Part shown: positions 6,742-13,311 of the stretch, one piece after another
Layout: each line of letters begins with the position of its first letter
How positions within the stretch are numbered: the stretch's first letter is position 1
NCBI GenBank assembly: GCA_030621655.1
Contig: JAUXHH010000024.1
Location: 1-13,311 of the forward strand
Source: Desulfobacterales bacterium
Lineage (GTDB): Bacteria > Desulfobacterota > Desulfobulbia > Desulfobulbales > BM004
Length of the DNA stretch: 13,311 nt
Direction: 5' to 3'
Notes under the pieces: generated by a model
Database searches by the model: none
Seen by the model: only the letters and a program-made list of their open reading frames with translations
Told to the model about the DNA's origin: nothing
Made by a program: the position numbers and the translations under genes

Positions 6742-7395
6742 ATGAAACTAAATAAGATAAAAGAGGCCTTTGATTCCTTTTTGGAGAAAAGGGTCGTCCC
6801 TCTCGACAAAAAAATTGTTATTGCCATATTTGTGCTGATAATAATTGCGCCTGTCATTGCCTTTTATTTTCTCCACTTTACAGCCAAAACCAAGGAGATA
6901 AAGGGGTTGGAAAATAAGGCGGTAAAACTGCGGAAGGAGATTGCCGGAGCAAAGGCAAGGGCTGCAAAGCTTGATGAGCATTTGGCCGAAATGGAGGAAA
7001 CCCAGCGTTTGTTTGCGGAAGCATCCGTTCTATTGCCGCAGAAAAAGGAAATACCAGCCCTTTTAACCAATATCTCCGCACTCGGCACCAATTCAGGATT
7101 GAATATGGCTCGATTTTCACCGAGACCCGAGCGCAAGAAAGAGTTCTATGCACAGATACCTGTTTCATTGAATATAACCGGGCCATATCATAATATAGGG
7201 ACATTTTTGTATGAGGTCAGCAAGCTGGATCGAATTGTCTCAGCAATCAATATCAGCCTGGGCTCCCCTAAGATGCAACGGGGAGAGATGCTTCTTTCTT
7301 CAAAAATAAATCTTATTACCTATAGATTTCTTGATGAAGCTGAAATTGCAGCCCAAACAGCCCCAAAGGGCAAAAAGGGCAAAAAAAAGAGATAA
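6742..7395 (+). CDS. pilO: PilO, type IV pilus alignment complex protein
   Basis: This 217-residue protein has a short cytoplasmic N-terminus, a transmembrane helix at about 24-46, a charged coiled coil at about 48-95, and the L-L-P-x-K-x-E-I-P-x-L-L segment at 97-108 that opens the periplasmic PilO domain. It ends in a lysine/glycine-rich tail (about 209-217). PilO heterodimerises with PilN in the inner membrane, and PilNO binds PilP. No clear ribosome binding site precedes the ATG. The 97-base gap before it is AT-rich. It holds a direct repeat (CAGTAAA-T/C-TTTT at 6651 and 6703) and a weak promoter-like pair (TTGCAA at 6675, TATTTT at 6697), too weak to call separately. Confidence 0.92.
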   Translation: MKLNKIKEAFDSFLEKRVVPLDKKIVIAIFVLIIIAPVIAFYFLHFTAKTKEIKGLENKAVKLRKEIAGAKARAAKLDEHLAEMEETQRLFAEASVLLPQKKEIPALLTNISALGTNSGLNMARFSPRPERKKEFYAQIPVSLNITGPYHNIGTFLYEVSKLDRIVSAINISLGSPKMQRGEMLLSSKINLITYRFLDEAEIAAQTAPKGKKGKKKR

Positions 7396-7404
7396 AGAGA
7401 TACT

Positions 7405-7926
7405 GTGAATTTAAAGCGTATACATAAATCTATTTTTTTTCTAACAGCTATCCTTGTCATTACGGGCCTGCAGAGCATGTACGTTTTTGCTGCTGAGGAA
7501 AAAGCTGCAGAAGAACAAAAAGAATTGAAGTTTACGGAAAAAATGGCAGCCATCCTTTTTCGGGAAGCAGATGATTCTTTTGTCTATAAAAGGGAAAGAC
7601 GGACAGATCCATTTGTGCCATTTGTGCGGGAACGGGTGGTGGCCACCAAGACACCTGTTGAAGAGTTGACCGGGATGAGGAAATTTGAACCGGGGCAGCT
7701 CGCTGTGGTGGCAATAGTAATGAGTGCTGCCGATCAGTTTGCAATGGTGCAGGATTCAAATAACCAGGGGTATATAATTCGTGCAGGAATTTTAGTGGGA
7801 AGGACCGGTGTTGTTGAGGCCATTGTGCCGAATAAGGTGATTGTCAAAAATTATACCTACAACCTGGCCGGAGACAAAATATATAAAACCGTTGAAATGG
7901 TCTTGAATCAAGAGGGGGAAAAATAG
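7405..7926 (+). CDS. pilP: PilP, type IV pilus periplasmic protein linking PilNO to the secretin
   Basis: This 173-residue protein starts with GTG nine bases after the pilO stop. It has a signal peptide (basic start, hydrophobic stretch at about 9-29, cleavage near V-F-A-A/E-E), then an Ala/Glu/Lys-rich linker and the R-T-D-P-F-V-P-F segment at 66-73. A beta-rich domain follows at about 88-168, with repeated short strands (GQLAVVAIVM, QGYIIRAGILVG). The DPF motif and the following beta domain are typical of PilP, whose folded domain binds the N0 domain of PilQ. Many family members are lipoproteins; this one has no cysteine at the cleavage site and none elsewhere in the chain, so it should be soluble in the periplasm. 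Its last codons carry a GAGGGGG ribosome binding site for the next gene. Confidence 0.9.
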   Translation: MNLKRIHKSIFFLTAILVITGLQSMYVFAAEEKAAEEQKELKFTEKMAAILFREADDSFVYKRERRTDPFVPFVRERVVATKTPVEELTGMRKFEPGQLAVVAIVMSAADQFAMVQDSNNQGYIIRAGILVGRTGVVEAIVPNKVIVKNYTYNLAGDKIYKTVEMVLNQEGEK

Positions 7927-7928
7927 CA

Positions 7929-9512
7929 ATGACCCACAGGGTATGCTTCAGAACAACTGTGTTATGGTTTGCAATGCTGCTTTTCACTTATTTTTTAGCA
8001 GGTAATGTGAATAAGGCTGTGGCCGAGCAGCTTGCTTTTGCGGCCCCTGGTCCGTATCAGATTACAGGGATTAAAACCATCAAGTCTGACGAAAGTGTTG
8101 TGTTTCGGGTTACAGGCTCGGCACCACCAACATTTACAATGTATGAGCTGTTTGAGCCCCAGAGGGTTATCCTCGATATTGCCGATGGTTCGTTTACAGA
8201 GTCCCTGAAACTCCCTATGATTCCGGGAGAAGGTCCTGTTAAGCAAATTAAGGGACATATCCTGGATGATAAGGAACCCCTTATAGCCAGGCTTGAAATG
8301 TATACGGCTGGAGATGCGAGCTATACCGTTGAACGGGATGTCAATGATATAGTAATTAACTTCAAGCAAACAGGGGCCATGGCGGTGGCGACAGAAACCC
8401 CAGCCATAGTTGCATCAGCAAAAAAAATGCCTGTAGCGGAAGCACCACAAGCTGAGGTTGTTGAGCAGCCAATGGAAAATGAGATGGAGTCGGCTCAGCC
8501 TGAAGAAGCGGAACCAGTTGCCATGCCTGCCAAGTCCCCTGTGTCTGCTGCAGCACCTCAGGTTCTGGATGAATTCACTTATGCCGGATACGAAAAGCAG
8601 CCAATCACTGTCGATTTTTATAAAATTGACCTGCATAATGTTTTCAGGCTCTTTGGTGAAATAAGTGGGTTGAACATTGTCATTGCTCAAGGTGTAGGAG
8701 GTAATCTTACCCTGGCACTCGATAATGTCCCCTGGGATTTTGTGCTGGATGTCATTTTAAATCTGCAGAATCTCCAGGCCATAGAACGCTATAACACCCT
8801 TGTAATTGCTCCCAAAGGCAGAGATTTTGAATGGCCGGACCGTGAGGAGGAAGTGGTTGCTGTCAAGAAAGACAGGGCGATACTGGAGGAAGGTGAAAAG
8901 TTACAGGTCATTCAGAAAATGAAATTGTCTCCTGAAACACTGGAGGCTCAGAAGTTGACGAGACAGGCCCGTGGCCTTGAAAGGCAGGAAGAATATGAAG
9001 ATGCCCTCATGCTTTATGAAAAGGCATATGACATGTGGCCGGAAAACGGTAAACTTGCCGCCCGTTTGGCATCCCTTTATCTGGTGCACCTGGGAATGAA
9101 TGCCAAGGCTGTCTTTTATGGAAAAGAGGCGTTGAAGATAGACGAGAATGACCAGACAAGCGCATTGTATACAGCTGTCGGCCTGGCTAATATGAAAAAA
9201 AATGCCGAGGCTCAAGAGTATTTTGATCAGGCTGTAAGCGGCAAAAGGCCTGACAGTGAGTCCTTGATAAGTTATGCCATGTTCTCTGAGGAGAATGGTA
9301 ACTATCTGGATGCCCTGCTTCTCCTGGCCCGGCATGAGGATCAGTATGGAGACTCGCTTGATACAATGATAGCCCGGGCCAGAATTTTCGATAAAGAGGG
9401 CAATAGTGAAAAAGCGGCAGCAGAGTATCGCGCCATCTTGTTGTCAGGATATCAATTGCCTGCGGATTTAACTCGCTACATAAAGGGCCGCCTGGTCATG
9501 GAAAAGAAGTGA
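7929..9512 (+). CDS. AMIN - secretin N0 (STN) - TPR protein; detached PilQ N-terminal half
   Basis: This 527-residue exported protein begins two bases after pilP. A signal peptide ends near A-V-A/E-Q (residue 32). A beta-rich AMIN domain follows at about 42-147; this domain binds peptidoglycan in PilQ and AmiC. Next come an Ala/Pro/Glu linker (150-215) and an N0/STN domain at 224-298 of the PilQ kind (ITVDF, FRLFGEISGLNIV, NVPWDFVLDVIL). After 338 it is helical, with four to five tetratricopeptide units (first about 347-376) to the end. No secretin core is present. It therefore looks like the periplasmic half of PilQ fused to a TPR array such as those in the pilotins PilF/PilW/Tgl or in MshN. 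The domain assignment is firm. The proposed role, joining PilP to the secretin and helping it assemble, is inference. It is not a frameshift product, because the next gene has its own signal peptide. Confidence 0.85.
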   Translation: MTHRVCFRTTVLWFAMLLFTYFLAGNVNKAVAEQLAFAAPGPYQITGIKTIKSDESVVFRVTGSAPPTFTMYELFEPQRVILDIADGSFTESLKLPMIPGEGPVKQIKGHILDDKEPLIARLEMYTAGDASYTVERDVNDIVINFKQTGAMAVATETPAIVASAKKMPVAEAPQAEVVEQPMENEMESAQPEEAEPVAMPAKSPVSAAAPQVLDEFTYAGYEKQPITVDFYKIDLHNVFRLFGEISGLNIVIAQGVGGNLTLALDNVPWDFVLDVILNLQNLQAIERYNTLVIAPKGRDFEWPDREEEVVAVKKDRAILEEGEKLQVIQKMKLSPETLEAQKLTRQARGLERQEEYEDALMLYEKAYDMWPENGKLAARLASLYLVHLGMNAKAVFYGKEALKIDENDQTSALYTAVGLANMKKNAEAQEYFDQAVSGKRPDSESLISYAMFSEENGNYLDALLLLARHEDQYGDSLDTMIARARIFDKEGNSEKAAAEYRAILLSGYQLPADLTRYIKGRLVMEKK

Positions 9513-9528
9513 AATCCAAGGGACAGAT

Positions 9529-9563
9529 GTAAGTGGAATATAGTTACTGTAAGTGAAAATATA
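9529..9563 (+). repeat. Tandem 20-base-period direct repeat before the secretin gene
   Basis: GTAAGTGGAATATA (9529-9542) recurs as GTAAGTGAAAATATA (9549-9563), with starts exactly 20 bases apart, about two helical turns. It sits in the 68-base gap between the TPR protein and the secretin gene, just ahead of a GGTGGGG ribosome binding site. It may be a protein-binding or translational control site. Confidence 0.4.
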
Positions 9564-9580
9564 TTGGTGGGGCGTACTCG

Positions 9581-11275
9581 ATGAAAATTGAACAGCTATC
9601 ACAACCAAAAATAATGTTGGGAAAAAAGTCTATGCTTGCCAAAAAAAGAGTACTACTGACCGGAGTTGCAGTAAGTGCAATGCTTATTCTACTGGGTTGT
9701 GCTTCTCAATCGACGCAGTCATCAGGGATGGAGCCCTCTGCAGCCAGCGGTACATCAGTTGCTGTAGAGGTTGCCGGAGAGCCCCGTGAAAGCGCCATAC
9801 AGCCGGTACAGCCGGAAATTATATCTCCTGCTATTGCAGAAGAAGAGGCGGGAAGATCTCTCCCGGTCCGCTTTCAAAAACCTTCCTATTTAATAAAGGA
9901 TACAAGGCTGGGTGAAGATGCTGCAGATGTTGATGAGGAACTGACTTTAAAAGTCGGGGCTGATATCACTACCACCGCTGGTCCTGTGACGCTGCGCGAC
10001 ATCATGAAGCGTCTTGCTTCCCTGCACAATATGAATGTCAGCTGGGCCAGTGATGTTGACCAGTATGTTTATGTCGATGTTGATATAAGGGCCAATGATG
10101 ATTTTTTCATAGCCATTGAGAATATGCTGCGCCAGGTGGACTATTTCTATGAGTTAAAAGGCAATACCGTTATCATAAAGTTCAAGGAAACCCGAAAATA
10201 TCATGTAGCCCTGCCTCCACGCATCAAGGGGCAGGCAAATATTAACACCTCTGGCGGCACCACAACCAATACCGATTCTGATAATAGTCGCTGGGAGATA
10301 ATCAGGAATAACCTTATCCAGATTCTTGATATCTGGGCTCAGAGATATCAGCCGCCTCCAACAGCTGCCCCGCCTTCAGACGAAGGCGAAGAGGAAGGAG
10401 CGCCACTTGCTCCCCAGGGAGCCACTATTACGCAGACATCCAGCGGGTTCTATTCTGTTGACCCGTCTCTTGGCCTGATTACGGTCACAGCTCCCAGGCC
10501 TTTACTTGATAAGGTCGGCATATATGTGGATACCCTCAAGGAGGAGATGTACAAGCAGATAAGCATTGAGGCTAAGATCCTTGAGGTTACTCTTGAAAGA
10601 AGCTCTGAAAATGGAATTGACTGGAGCGGCTTGCTGAAAGACAGTGCTTTTAATTTTAACGTGAACTTTGGCACTGGCGGGGTGATTTATCCGGACTCAG
10701 GAGGTTTTATTGATACCATCTCCCTGGCTGCCAAGTCTTTTGATCTTGTTCTGGATTTGCTTCAGGAGCAGGGCTCGACCAAGGTGCTGGCCAACCCGAG
10801 GATCAGTGTCATGAACGGTCAGCCGGCTGTCATCTATGTCGGCGATAATGTCACCTATATAAGCGAAGTGGAGACCACGACCGATGAAGGGGTTGTGACA
10901 ACAGCTGCCACAACGGCCCAGGTGATTTCCGGCTTACGCCTTGAAGTATATGCAACGATAATGAGTGATAATGAAATTGTCATGAGCATCATTCCCATGA
11001 TCTCTCAGCTTGAAGAACCCATTGAATACCGGCAATTCGGCTTGAACCAGGTTGGACTTCCCTTTGTTCGGGAAAGGACCATGAACACTATTGTGCGTTT
11101 GAATAACGGCGAGATGCTCATTGTCGGCGGCCTGATAAGCTCTGTTGAAGTTGACGAAAGCAGCAACGTTACCGGACTGGGCAATCTCCCGGGCCTGAAA
11201 TACATATTCGGCAATAAAGCGGAAGCCCTTGTCAGAAAGGAACTGGTTATTCTTTTGAGGCCAAGGATTATATGA
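9581..11275 (+). CDS. mshL: Lipoprotein secretin of the MshL type (outer-membrane pilus channel)
   Basis: This 564-residue outer-membrane lipoprotein has a lipobox L-L-G-C with Cys40, a low-complexity linker, and an N0/STN domain at about 134-202. A Pro/Glu-rich spacer (258-280) and a short N1-like stretch (286-325) lead to the secretin core at about 327-563. Core hallmarks are Q-I-S-I-E-A-K-I-L-E-V near 326-336, T-K-V-L-A-N-P-R-I-S-V near 400-410, V-G-G-L-I-S near 515-520, and the G-N-L-P-G-L-K-Y-I-F-G hairpin near 534-544. The single N1-type module and the lipid anchor are like MSHA pilus MshL rather than PilQ. The ATG at 9581 has a GGTGGGG site. A start at internal Met18 would give a more usual signal peptide length (Cys at 23) and cannot be excluded. 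The product is likely the gated channel through which the pilus leaves the cell. Its stop overlaps an ATG (ATGA) at 11272. Confidence 0.92.
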   Translation: MKIEQLSQPKIMLGKKSMLAKKRVLLTGVAVSAMLILLGCASQSTQSSGMEPSAASGTSVAVEVAGEPRESAIQPVQPEIISPAIAEEEAGRSLPVRFQKPSYLIKDTRLGEDAADVDEELTLKVGADITTTAGPVTLRDIMKRLASLHNMNVSWASDVDQYVYVDVDIRANDDFFIAIENMLRQVDYFYELKGNTVIIKFKETRKYHVALPPRIKGQANINTSGGTTTNTDSDNSRWEIIRNNLIQILDIWAQRYQPPPTAAPPSDEGEEEGAPLAPQGATITQTSSGFYSVDPSLGLITVTAPRPLLDKVGIYVDTLKEEMYKQISIEAKILEVTLERSSENGIDWSGLLKDSAFNFNVNFGTGGVIYPDSGGFIDTISLAAKSFDLVLDLLQEQGSTKVLANPRISVMNGQPAVIYVGDNVTYISEVETTTDEGVVTTAATTAQVISGLRLEVYATIMSDNEIVMSIIPMISQLEEPIEYRQFGLNQVGLPFVRERTMNTIVRLNNGEMLIVGGLISSVEVDESSNVTGLGNLPGLKYIFGNKAEALVRKELVILLRPRII

Positions 11276-11338
11276 ACTCAGGAGAGCATTTGAAAAGTTT
11301 AAATTTAGAAAAAATAGCAAAACCGAATTCAAATTTGG

Positions 11339-11344
11339 AAGGAG
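11339..11344 (+). promoter_or_regulatory. Ribosome binding site fixing the start of the CsgG/LpoB-like lipoprotein
   Basis: AAGGAG lies eight bases before the ATG at 11353. It decides for this start over the in-frame ATG at 11272, which overlaps the secretin stop and would put 27 polar residues in front of the lipoprotein signal. Confidence 0.75.
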
Positions 11345-11352
11345 ATTCCACC

Positions 11353-12432
11353 ATGTCAGTTAAAAGATTCTTTCTCTACGGCTTTTTGGCACTGTTCGTT
11401 AGTGGCTGCGGTTCGGGACATACTGTCACCGGAACCCTCCATGTCCCGGATGCCCCAGCGGCTGATGTCTGCGCGACTGATAAAACCGTCGTGTTGTTGC
11501 CTTTTGCTGATTATTCGTCAGGGGACGATGTCATTTCTGTGTATGAAAGGAGCAGAAGCGTATCAGAATCCCTTACTGACAAGTTTGTCGGCAAAGGCTT
11601 TAAGTTGCCGATTCAGGAGGATGTAACCCAGTACCTGGTGGATACCAATATCATCAGACTCCCGGCCCAGGATGGCTCTTCGATGCTGCAAGAAGAGCTT
11701 GACGGAGAATGGTCGAATACGATGAAAGCAGAATTCGAAAAATGGATTGAGGCGGATAAAGCGCAGACCAGAGCCTTAAGCGGCGGGTCAGCTAATCCGG
11801 CAAACGCTCCCGGCGTCCATGGACTTAACCAAAAAAATATTTCCAAGCTTGGGCGCAGATTTAACGCAGACTACATTATACGCGGGCGGATCATCGAATA
11901 TAACCTGCAGAAAGAACATACATGGAGTATGAGGAAGAAAGGTATCCTGCCTTTCATCATGAAAGGAACAACTCAGGCAGCTTTCGGTTTTGCTGAAACA
12001 GAAGAGTACGATGACCTGAACAACATAGCACTCTGGGGCTTGGCCGGTGCCATAATAGGCTATAATGCGGGCACCCCTTTTACTCCTGAGTCTTCGACAA
12101 CAACCATCACTCCCGGTGGTACAACAACCGTCTCAAGCGGTGACAGTAGCGGTCAGTTCTGGAATTCTGTCACCTGGGGACTTGTCGGTGCCGGTGCAGC
12201 ACATCTTGTCAATAAGAGCGGCGACACGCCGGAGGCCATTGTTCACCTGCGCATCTGGGTGCAGGATTCGGCAACAGGCGAAGTGGTCTGGACCAACAGG
12301 GCAGAAGTTAAAGTGGCCCCAGAGTCTATCTATGGCGACAAGCGTTCAAGTGAAATGTTCAAAACAGCTGTAAACAGGGCGACAACCTTATTGGTTGACG
12401 ATTTCTGGATCAAGAACAAAGCAATTATGTAA
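11353..12432 (+). CDS. Outer-membrane lipoprotein with CsgG/LpoB/TolB-N-like alpha-beta fold
   Basis: This 359-residue protein begins with a lipoprotein signal and lipobox V-S-G-C (Cys19). The body shows the pattern of the CsgG/LpoB/TolB-N group: a strand T-V-V-L-L-P-F-A-D at 45-53, a long helix leading to K-F-V-G-K-G-F-K, then R-R-F-N-A-D-Y-I-I-R-G-R-I-I-E-Y at 168-183, and a late strand pair I-V-H-L-R-I-W-V-Q-D followed by T-G-E-V-V-W-T-N-R-A-E-V-K-V near 308-321. An insertion at about 224-288 holds two glycine/alanine-rich hydrophobic stretches, each with WGLxGA (W228 and W275), joined by a Ser/Thr/Gly-rich loop. I do not recognise an exact family. The fold is an inference from pattern, not alignment. 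Its position after the secretin suggests an outer-membrane accessory of the pilus system. Confidence 0.65.
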   Translation: MSVKRFFLYGFLALFVSGCGSGHTVTGTLHVPDAPAADVCATDKTVVLLPFADYSSGDDVISVYERSRSVSESLTDKFVGKGFKLPIQEDVTQYLVDTNIIRLPAQDGSSMLQEELDGEWSNTMKAEFEKWIEADKAQTRALSGGSANPANAPGVHGLNQKNISKLGRRFNADYIIRGRIIEYNLQKEHTWSMRKKGILPFIMKGTTQAAFGFAETEEYDDLNNIALWGLAGAIIGYNAGTPFTPESSTTTITPGGTTTVSSGDSSGQFWNSVTWGLVGAGAAHLVNKSGDTPEAIVHLRIWVQDSATGEVVWTNRAEVKVAPESIYGDKRSSEMFKTAVNRATTLLVDDFWIKNKAIM

Positions 12433-12455
12433 AAGGAAAAAGGGAACCAGGGAGC

Positions 12456-12502
12456 TGAAATTTCAACGTAAAGCTGCTGCTCAGGCTAACCCGCAAATTT
12501 GC
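12456..12502. repeat. Two AAATTT-centred palindromes between the lipoprotein genes
   Basis: TGAAATTTCA (12456-12465) and GCAAATTTGC (12493-12502) are perfect ten-base palindromes whose centres are 37 bases apart, in the 93-base gap before the last gene. Both have an AAATTT core. They may be operator sites or simply AT-rich chance; no T-run terminator accompanies them. Confidence 0.3.
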
Positions 12503-12525
12503 AATTCATTTATAGAGGGCTTTCC

Positions 12526-13311
12526 ATGGAAATACCCACAAAATTCAGATCGGTATCGGCTGGTTTCCGTTATTGGCTGTTAGCGCTTGTTCTTCTTGCT
12601 TCCTCAACGATTCTCATCTCATGTGGCGGAGACGAGACCACTATAACAATAACAGGTGGTGGTGGAGGAATAGATACACTTGACATAAGTGCCCCATCGA
12701 CTGTGGACTCTGGAGGTACAGCTACTATATCCGTTTTGGCAACCGCTGCTGGGGTGGCAGTAGACGGTGAAACCCTTACTTTCCAGATCAATCCCAATAA
12801 TAGCGGCAGCAGCCTGAGTCCTTCAAGCACAGCAACAGTAAATGGTGTAGCTTCAGTTACCTATACGGCAGGAACTTTTAATATACCAGCGAGTGATACT
12901 ATAATTATATCGGGAACCAACGTTTTCTATACCCTTCCCGATGGCACCTGCACAACTGACTCAACAAACCTCCCAAACGTCCCCGGCTGTACCTTTGCAA
13001 TTGGTGTTCTTACGCCGGGTCTTGATACTGTTGCAGTAACTGCAACACCTGATACAGTGGAGGCTGTTGCTGTCGGCAATAATCAAGCATTAATTGAGGC
13101 ATTGGTCACGGCAGCCGGAACCCCTTTAGAGGGTGTATCTGTTGACTTCACAACAACTGCCGGCTCTATTTGTGTTATCGGTGCTGCCCTCTGTACCGGT
13201 CAACAGGTTCTTGGTGTTCAAACGGGTGCAGACGGTATAGCTAGAATAACCCTGCAGTCGTCAACTATCATTGAAACAGCTACTGTTACAGCACAAGCTG
13301 GCTTTATATCA
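12526..13311 (+). CDS. Lipoprotein with Big-type Ig-like domains (5' part, runs off the window)
   Basis: The first 262 residues are visible with no stop before the window ends. The start ATG has AGAGGG six bases upstream. A signal sequence with basic residues and a hydrophobic stretch (17-31) ends in lipobox L-I-S-C (Cys33), followed by a Thr/Gly-rich spacer. After that come at least two beta-sandwich repeats: one starting near I-D-T-L-D-I-S-A-P-S-T-V (about 52), and one near L-D-T-V-A-V-T-A-T-P-D-T-V (about 167) continuing through T-P-L-E-G-V-S-V-D-F-T-T. This is the Big_1 (invasin/intimin-like) bacterial Ig pattern. Each repeat holds a pair of cysteines (TCTTDS...PGC; ICVIGALC) likely to form disulfides. 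Such proteins are usually surface-exposed or adhesive. Here it follows the pilus secretin and the other lipoprotein in the same direction, so a role at the pilus exit or as a surface adhesin is plausible but unproven. Confidence 0.75.
   Translation, partial: MEIPTKFRSVSAGFRYWLLALVLLASSTILISCGGDETTITITGGGGGIDTLDISAPSTVDSGGTATISVLATAAGVAVDGETLTFQINPNNSGSSLSPSSTATVNGVASVTYTAGTFNIPASDTIIISGTNVFYTLPDGTCTTDSTNLPNVPGCTFAIGVLTPGLDTVAVTATPDTVEAVAVGNNQALIEALVTAAGTPLEGVSVDFTTTAGSICVIGAALCTGQQVLGVQTGADGIARITLQSSTIIETATVTAQAGFIS

Noticed and set aside
7929..11275. Possibility that the AMIN-TPR protein and the secretin are one pilQ broken by a frameshift
   Set aside because: Each has its own signal sequence and RBS, the first ends in a TPR array rather than a truncated secretin, and both contain an N0 domain.
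11272..11352. Upstream ATGA-overlap start for the CsgG/LpoB-like lipoprotein
   Set aside because: It would place 27 polar residues before a clear lipoprotein signal peptide, while the ATG at 11353 has a strong, well-spaced AAGGAG.

Overview
The window looks like part of a Gram-negative chromosome. It holds an outer-membrane secretin, three predicted lipoproteins with lipobox cysteines, and an inner-membrane pilus alignment complex. The gene repertoire and style (type IV pilus pilMNOP cluster, a strong sigma-54 type -24/-12 element, a pyrB-pyrC pair, queC followed by nagZ) fit the Desulfobacterota / former Deltaproteobacteria. That placement is inference from gene content only. There are no RNA genes, CRISPR arrays, transposases or phage genes that I can recognise.

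Layout. (1) 1-1133, plus strand: the 3' end of queC (7-cyano-7-deazaguanine synthase), translationally coupled to nagZ (GH3 beta-N-acetylhexosaminidase). (2) 1166-4212, minus strand: lepB (signal peptidase I, TTG start), then pyrB and pyrC (aspartate carbamoyltransferase and dihydroorotase), with a probable promoter between lepB and pyrB. (3) 4213-4951: a 739-base AT-rich divergent intergenic region with no convincing gene. It contains a near-consensus sigma-54 promoter pointing at the pilus operon, a hairpin, repeats and a long presumptive leader. (4) 4952-13311 (runs off the end), plus strand: pilM, pilN, pilO, pilP, an AMIN-N0-TPR protein, an MshL-like lipoprotein secretin, a lipoprotein with a CsgG/LpoB-like fold signature, and a lipoprotein with Big-type immunoglobulin-like domains.

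How the genes work together. PilM (cytoplasmic actin-like), PilN and PilO (bitopic inner-membrane proteins with coiled coils) and PilP (periplasmic) form the alignment complex that links the pilus motor to an outer-membrane secretin. Where a normal type IVa cluster ends in a single pilQ (AMIN domains, N0, N1, secretin core), this one is split. One exported protein has AMIN plus N0 followed by a TPR array and no secretin core. A separate lipoprotein has its own N0 and the complete secretin core, and resembles MSHA-type MshL. The two lipoprotein genes that follow may be accessory outer-membrane or surface components of the same machine.

The most interesting points are the split/fused secretin architecture, the sigma-54 promoter with a long leader ahead of pilM, and the CsgG/LpoB-like lipoprotein with a duplicated WGLxGA membrane-like insertion.
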